From Robertkochia marina (GTDB lineage: Bacteria; Bacteroidota; Bacteroidia; Flavobacteriales; Flavobacteriaceae): a stretch of DNA of 64,000 nt. The translations under genes and the position numbers were made by a program. The notes beneath the pieces are model-generated. The model was not told the DNA's origin. It ran no database searches and saw only the letters and a list, made by a program, of their open reading frames with translations. This document shows, piece after piece, positions 63,720 through 64,000 of this stretch (the stretch's first letter is position 1; each line of letters begins with the position of its first letter). The stretch lies in the NCBI RefSeq assembly GCF_004799345.1, contig NZ_SSMC01000001.1, positions 992,001 through 1,056,000 on the forward strand, read 5' to 3'.

Positions 63720-64000
63720 TTATTGGTTTTGTTCCGGAAGGTATTCAATAACAGCTTTTTGTTGTGGCATCAGATATTTGATGGCTACATTTTGAATGTC
63801 TTCCCTCGTGATTTTTCTATAGATGTCTATCTGAGAATTGATCAGGTTGGTATCGCCATAAAGCATATGGTACCTGGCCAGGCTGTTGGCAATTCCCTGG
63901 ATACTGCTGTTTGAACTAATGAAATCTGCCTCAAATTTATTCTGCAGTTTCTGGAATTCTTTTTCCGATATCAGGTCGGTGCGCAGGGCCTGGATCTCTT
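63720..64000 (-). CDS. M16-family peptidase, C-terminal part (5' end outside window)
   Basis: The last 93 residues of a second M16 protein are visible, with the stop at 63720. The C-terminus NSLARYHMLYGDTNLINSQ followed by IDIYRKITREDIQNVAIKYL is the typical last helical segment of the pitrilysin fold. Its catalytic HxxEH motif would lie outside the window. It lies 10 bp upstream of the non-catalytic M16 gene and is almost surely its operon partner. Residue-level claims about catalysis cannot be made from this fragment. Confidence 0.88.
   Translation of the reverse strand, partial: EIQALRTDLISEKEFQKLQNKFEADFISSNSSIQGIANSLARYHMLYGDTNLINSQIDIYRKITREDIQNVAIKYLMPQQKAVIEYLPEQNQ

Overview
The window looks like a chromosome segment from a marine-type member of the Flavobacteriia (Bacteroidota). 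The evidence is gliding-motility genes gldE and gldD, SusC/SusD pairs, many Bacteroidota-type lipoproteins, a dimeric-type glycyl-tRNA synthetase, detached atpD-atpC genes, and -7 promoter boxes of the TAnnTTTG type with little sign of Shine-Dalgarno sites. No rRNA, tRNA, CRISPR, phage or insertion sequence was seen. Most of the window is core chromosome. One stretch, about 36.4-50.9 kb, looks accessory.

Layout. 0-9.3 kb: the end of a TonB-dependent receptor with a DUF5689/lamin-tail lipoprotein, an omega-amidase-type nitrilase, an Ig-like lipoprotein, comF, a coiled-coil membrane protein and glyS. 9.3-19.1 kb: a second TonB receptor, xth, an OmpA-type lipoprotein, a Tas-like aldo-keto reductase, radA, and a leftward panC-panD-flippase-like-esterase cluster. 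19.2-30 kb: a half-length glycogen-synthase-like protein, a DUF4270 lipoprotein, glmS, a TonB receptor paired with a GDSL lipoprotein, then atpD-atpC. 30-36.3 kb: an M61 peptidase and the biotin genes bioF-bioD-bioA with a FabF-like ketosynthase. 36.4-50.9 kb: a polysaccharide utilization locus (two GH30 enzymes, two surface glycan-binding lipoproteins, SusD, SusC, a membrane-spanning LuxR-type regulator and an exported ADP-ribosylglycohydrolase-family protein). 51.1-59 kb: bioB, an 8-bp tandem array at the recX end, recX, rng, a 29-residue basic protein, HU, mutY, ssb, gldE and gldD. 59-64 kb: a small lipoprotein, a beta-barrel protein, an EamA transporter and two M16-family proteins, the second cut by the window edge.

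How the genes work together. The GH30 locus probably captures and trims a beta-1,6-containing glucan such as the side chains of laminarin, with the divergent regulator sensing the sugar. It lies between the main biotin cluster and bioB, which suggests it was inserted there. The M16 pair probably forms one enzyme from a catalytic and a non-catalytic subunit. The TonB receptor/GDSL pair suggests cleavage coupled to uptake of an ester or lipid.

No wholly new system is proven here. The best candidates for follow-up are the GH30 locus with its ADP-ribosylglycohydrolase, the half glycogen synthase lacking its ADP-glucose loop, the TonB-GDSL pair, the M16 subunit with a fused C-terminal domain, and the 19-bp palindrome between HU and mutY. 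All positions were read by eye, so short sites may be off by a base or two.
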